NCBI GenBank assembly: GCA_031288885.1
Contig: JAITQP010000064.1
Location: 1-5,484, forward strand
Origin: Prevotellaceae bacterium
GTDB lineage: Bacteria > Bacteroidota > Bacteroidia > Bacteroidales > UBA932
Direction: 5' to 3'
Length of the DNA: 5,484 bases
A program made the translations under genes and the position numbers. The notes below the pieces were generated by a model. The model was not told the origin of the DNA. It did no database searches and saw only the letters and a list, made by a program, of their open reading frames with translations. Below, in pieces: positions 4,790-5,484 of the stretch; position 1 is the stretch's first letter, and each line of letters begins with the position of its first letter.

Positions 4790-5484
4790 ATGCACATAGC
4801 CAATCCCCTATACGACGTAGTCTTCAAATTTATGATGGAAGACGAAAAAGTGGCAAGAGCTTTCATCTCCGCCATCATTGGCGAGGAGGTGGTGGCGCTT
4901 GATTTTGCCGCGCAAGAGCGTACGCTTCGGCGACCCAAAAAGACATCCGGTCAGGAGGCGCAAAAGGAGGAGACGTTCTTTACCGTATGCCGGTTTGACT
5001 TCTCCGCCAAAATAGCCACGCCCGACGGTGGCTTCAAAACCGTGCTGATAGAGCTGCAAAAAGCCAAGCTATCGTCGGACATCATGCGCTTCCGACGTTA
5101 CATGGGGTTGCACTACCAAAACCCGAGCAACACCTCTGGCAAAGGAAGAGGCAAAAAAGCCCGCCAGCTGTACTGCATCTTTCTGCTGGGCTACGACATC
5201 GGCATTCCAGAATGCCCGCTCATACAGGTGGACTACGGCGTAAAGGACGTTGTTGGCAAAAAGAGTTTGGAGGTTACCAACGAGTTTATCCAGAGCCTTC
5301 ACCACAAGTCGTGGATTGTGCAGATAGCCCAGCTTAAGCAGCGCCGCCGCAATAAGGTGGAAAAGCTGCTGAGCATCTTCGATCAGGAGAACCGCGTCAC
5401 CAACGACAACCATATCATGAACGTGCACGAGGAGGATTTTCCGGCTTGCTATCGTCCCATTATCCGTCGCCTCCGCATGGCCTC
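4790..5484 (+). CDS. PD-(D/E)XK nuclease family transposase-like protein (Rpn/PDDEXK_2 type), 3' end beyond the window
   Basis: An open frame starts at ATG 4790 and runs to the window edge, giving 231 codons without a stop. The N-terminus has NPLYDVVFKFMMEDEKVARA followed by FISAIIGEEVVAL, the typical opening of PDDEXK_2 / Rpn-type proteins. The nuclease core is visible as Asp70 (CRFDFSAKI) and Glu88-Leu-Gln90-Lys91 (VLIELQKAK), with an (M)RFRRYMGLHY helix after it. Such proteins are annotated as recombination-promoting nucleases or putative transposases and often occur in many copies per genome; the exact role of this one is unknown. Near 228-231 the reading is still open (IIRRLRMA), so the C-terminal part is missing only because the window stops. 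It has its own promoter, a possible operator and an AAGGA ribosome site. It sits where lpxA often lies in relatives. The reading frame looks intact and under normal codon use. Confidence 0.82.
   Translation, partial: MHIANPLYDVVFKFMMEDEKVARAFISAIIGEEVVALDFAAQERTLRRPKKTSGQEAQKEETFFTVCRFDFSAKIATPDGGFKTVLIELQKAKLSSDIMRFRRYMGLHYQNPSNTSGKGRGKKARQLYCIFLLGYDIGIPECPLIQVDYGVKDVVGKKSLEVTNEFIQSLHHKSWIVQIAQLKQRRRNKVEKLLSIFDQENRVTNDNHIMNVHEEDFPACYRPIIRRLRMA

Noticed and set aside
5069..5428. Minus-strand open frame over the PD-(D/E)XK gene
   Set aside because: The plus-strand frame has the PDDEXK core residues, a promoter and a ribosome site; the minus frame has no start signal or motif.

Overview
The window is a chromosomal stretch from a member of the Bacteroidota, probably Bacteroidales. 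Three things point there: LpxC and FabZ are fused in one polypeptide, as is usual in that phylum; the three recognisable promoters have the TTG-N19-21-TAnnTTTG form of the Bacteroidota primary sigma factor; and most starts lack a clear Shine-Dalgarno sequence. The genes are GC-rich while the spacers are AT-rich. All intact genes read on the + strand.

Layout: (1) 2-118 is the last 38 codons of a membrane-bound ion-pumping pyrophosphatase (hppA). (2) 119-657 is a gene-free spacer with a frameshifted minus-strand transposase remnant, several inverted repeats, and heptanucleotide repeat tracts at both ends in opposite orientation. It ends in a good promoter. (3) 658-1902 encodes an HD-domain phosphohydrolase of the dGTPase/SAMHD1-like class. 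(4) 1903-2167 is a second repeat-filled spacer, again bounded by inverted heptad tracts, with a REP-like hairpin and smaller dyads. (5) 2168-3208 is lpxD. (6) 3313-4704 is the lpxC-fabZ fusion with its own promoter. (7) From 4790 to the window edge runs the 5' part of a PD-(D/E)XK nuclease/transposase-like (Rpn/PDDEXK_2 type) gene behind its own promoter.

The core is the lipid A block. LpxC deacetylates UDP-3-O-acyl-GlcNAc, LpxD adds the second hydroxyacyl chain, and the FabZ domain dehydrates 3-hydroxyacyl-ACP, the same acyl donor LpxD and LpxA use. One protein thus sits at the fork between lipid A and fatty acid synthesis. lpxA, which often follows lpxC/fabZ in this phylum, is not seen; the nuclease-like gene occupies that place.

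The least explained signal is in the spacers. Both long spacers begin and end with tracts of the form TAAYNNN repeated every 7 nt, inverted relative to each other and almost touching the flanking genes. The second left tract supplies the last codons and stop of the HD gene. I see no complete new multi-gene system; these heptad-bounded spacers are the best candidate for something undescribed.
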